Shown here piece by piece: positions 6,129 through 6,269 of a DNA stretch of 6,269 nt (position 1 is the stretch's first letter; every line of letters begins with the position of its first letter). Source of the DNA: DATKQI01 sp035532755 (lineage in GTDB: Bacteria; Pseudomonadota; Alphaproteobacteria; Acetobacterales; Acetobacteraceae); NCBI GenBank assembly GCA_035532755.1, contig DATKQI010000351.1, forward strand, positions 1-6,269, written 5' to 3'. The notes beneath the pieces were generated by a model. That model saw only the letters and a program-made list of their open reading frames with translations, did not search any database and was not told the origin of the DNA. The position numbers and the translations under genes were made by a program.

Positions 6129-6269
6129 CGATTGCCGACTTGATCACCAACGCTTCCTTCCGTCTCTCTGGCGTTCGCCCCAAGACATCCGCCCCGCCAT
6201 GTCCTTGAGGATCACACAGTCGGGTCCGGGCCCACCGGAGCAAACGGCATCGCCGCGCCTGACGAAGTC
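6129..6269. other. Right flank outside the transposon, unassigned
   Basis: I see no confident gene. One minus-strand frame is open from the window edge to a stop at about 6147 and reads RRGDAVCSGGPGPDCVILKD, then MAGRMSWGERQR. A neighbouring minus frame reads RTPERRKEALVIKSAIGPE towards the repeat. They could be one gene end with a frameshift, or chance frames in GC-rich DNA. Neither reads convincingly into the left flank, so I cannot show that one gene was interrupted. Confidence 0.25.

Noticed and set aside
1..6269. CRISPR array, rRNA or riboswitch
   Set aside because: I saw no regularly spaced direct repeats, rRNA-like stretches or recognisable riboswitch cores.

Overview
The window is GC-rich accessory DNA, most consistent with an alphaproteobacterium. 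That guess rests on base composition, on the style of the insertion-sequence remnants, and on a tRNA-Glu-like 3' end; no diagnostic core gene is present. The DNA is a stack of mobile-element layers, several of them broken.

Left part (1-2144). The left edge holds a minus-strand scrap coding a hydrophobic membrane segment. Next to it lies a decayed IS630-type transposase remnant (about 163-487, minus strand, frameshifted). An intact 248-residue three-cysteine protein of the phage Gp37/Gp68 (DUF5131) family follows at 566-1312. Ten bases downstream is its usual partner, TcmP, but only about the first 197 residues survive. TcmP breaks at about 1910-1915, where sequence resembling the start of an IS4-like transposase on the opposite strand is fused to it. 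The pair would normally be a two-gene cassette of poorly understood function; here the first gene has lost an intact partner. The outer end of the IS4-like fragment is near 2074. Shortly after comes a copy of the 3' end of a tRNA-Glu gene (2102-2126), which looks like an attachment-site scar of an integrated island.

Right part (2239-6128). This is a 3.9-kb Tn3-family transposon bounded by 38-bp inverted repeats (33 of 38 identical). It contains a candidate res site with paired inverted repeats (2364-2499), a serine resolvase gene tnpR (2499-3164), and a transposase gene tnpA (3094-6073) that overlaps tnpR by 71 bp. It has no passenger genes. tnpA has lost two bases near 5032. This separates the N-terminal 646 codons from the D-D-E catalytic domain, so the copy should be unable to transpose itself unless the frameshift is a sequence error. 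Its resolvase looks intact. No 5-bp target duplication flanks the repeats.

The remaining 141 bases on the right contain nothing I can assign. The most interesting points are the orphaned DUF5131 gene with its disrupted methyltransferase-like partner, the tRNA-Glu scar, and the newly delimited transposon with atypical GGCC outer ends. I found no complete, clearly novel system.
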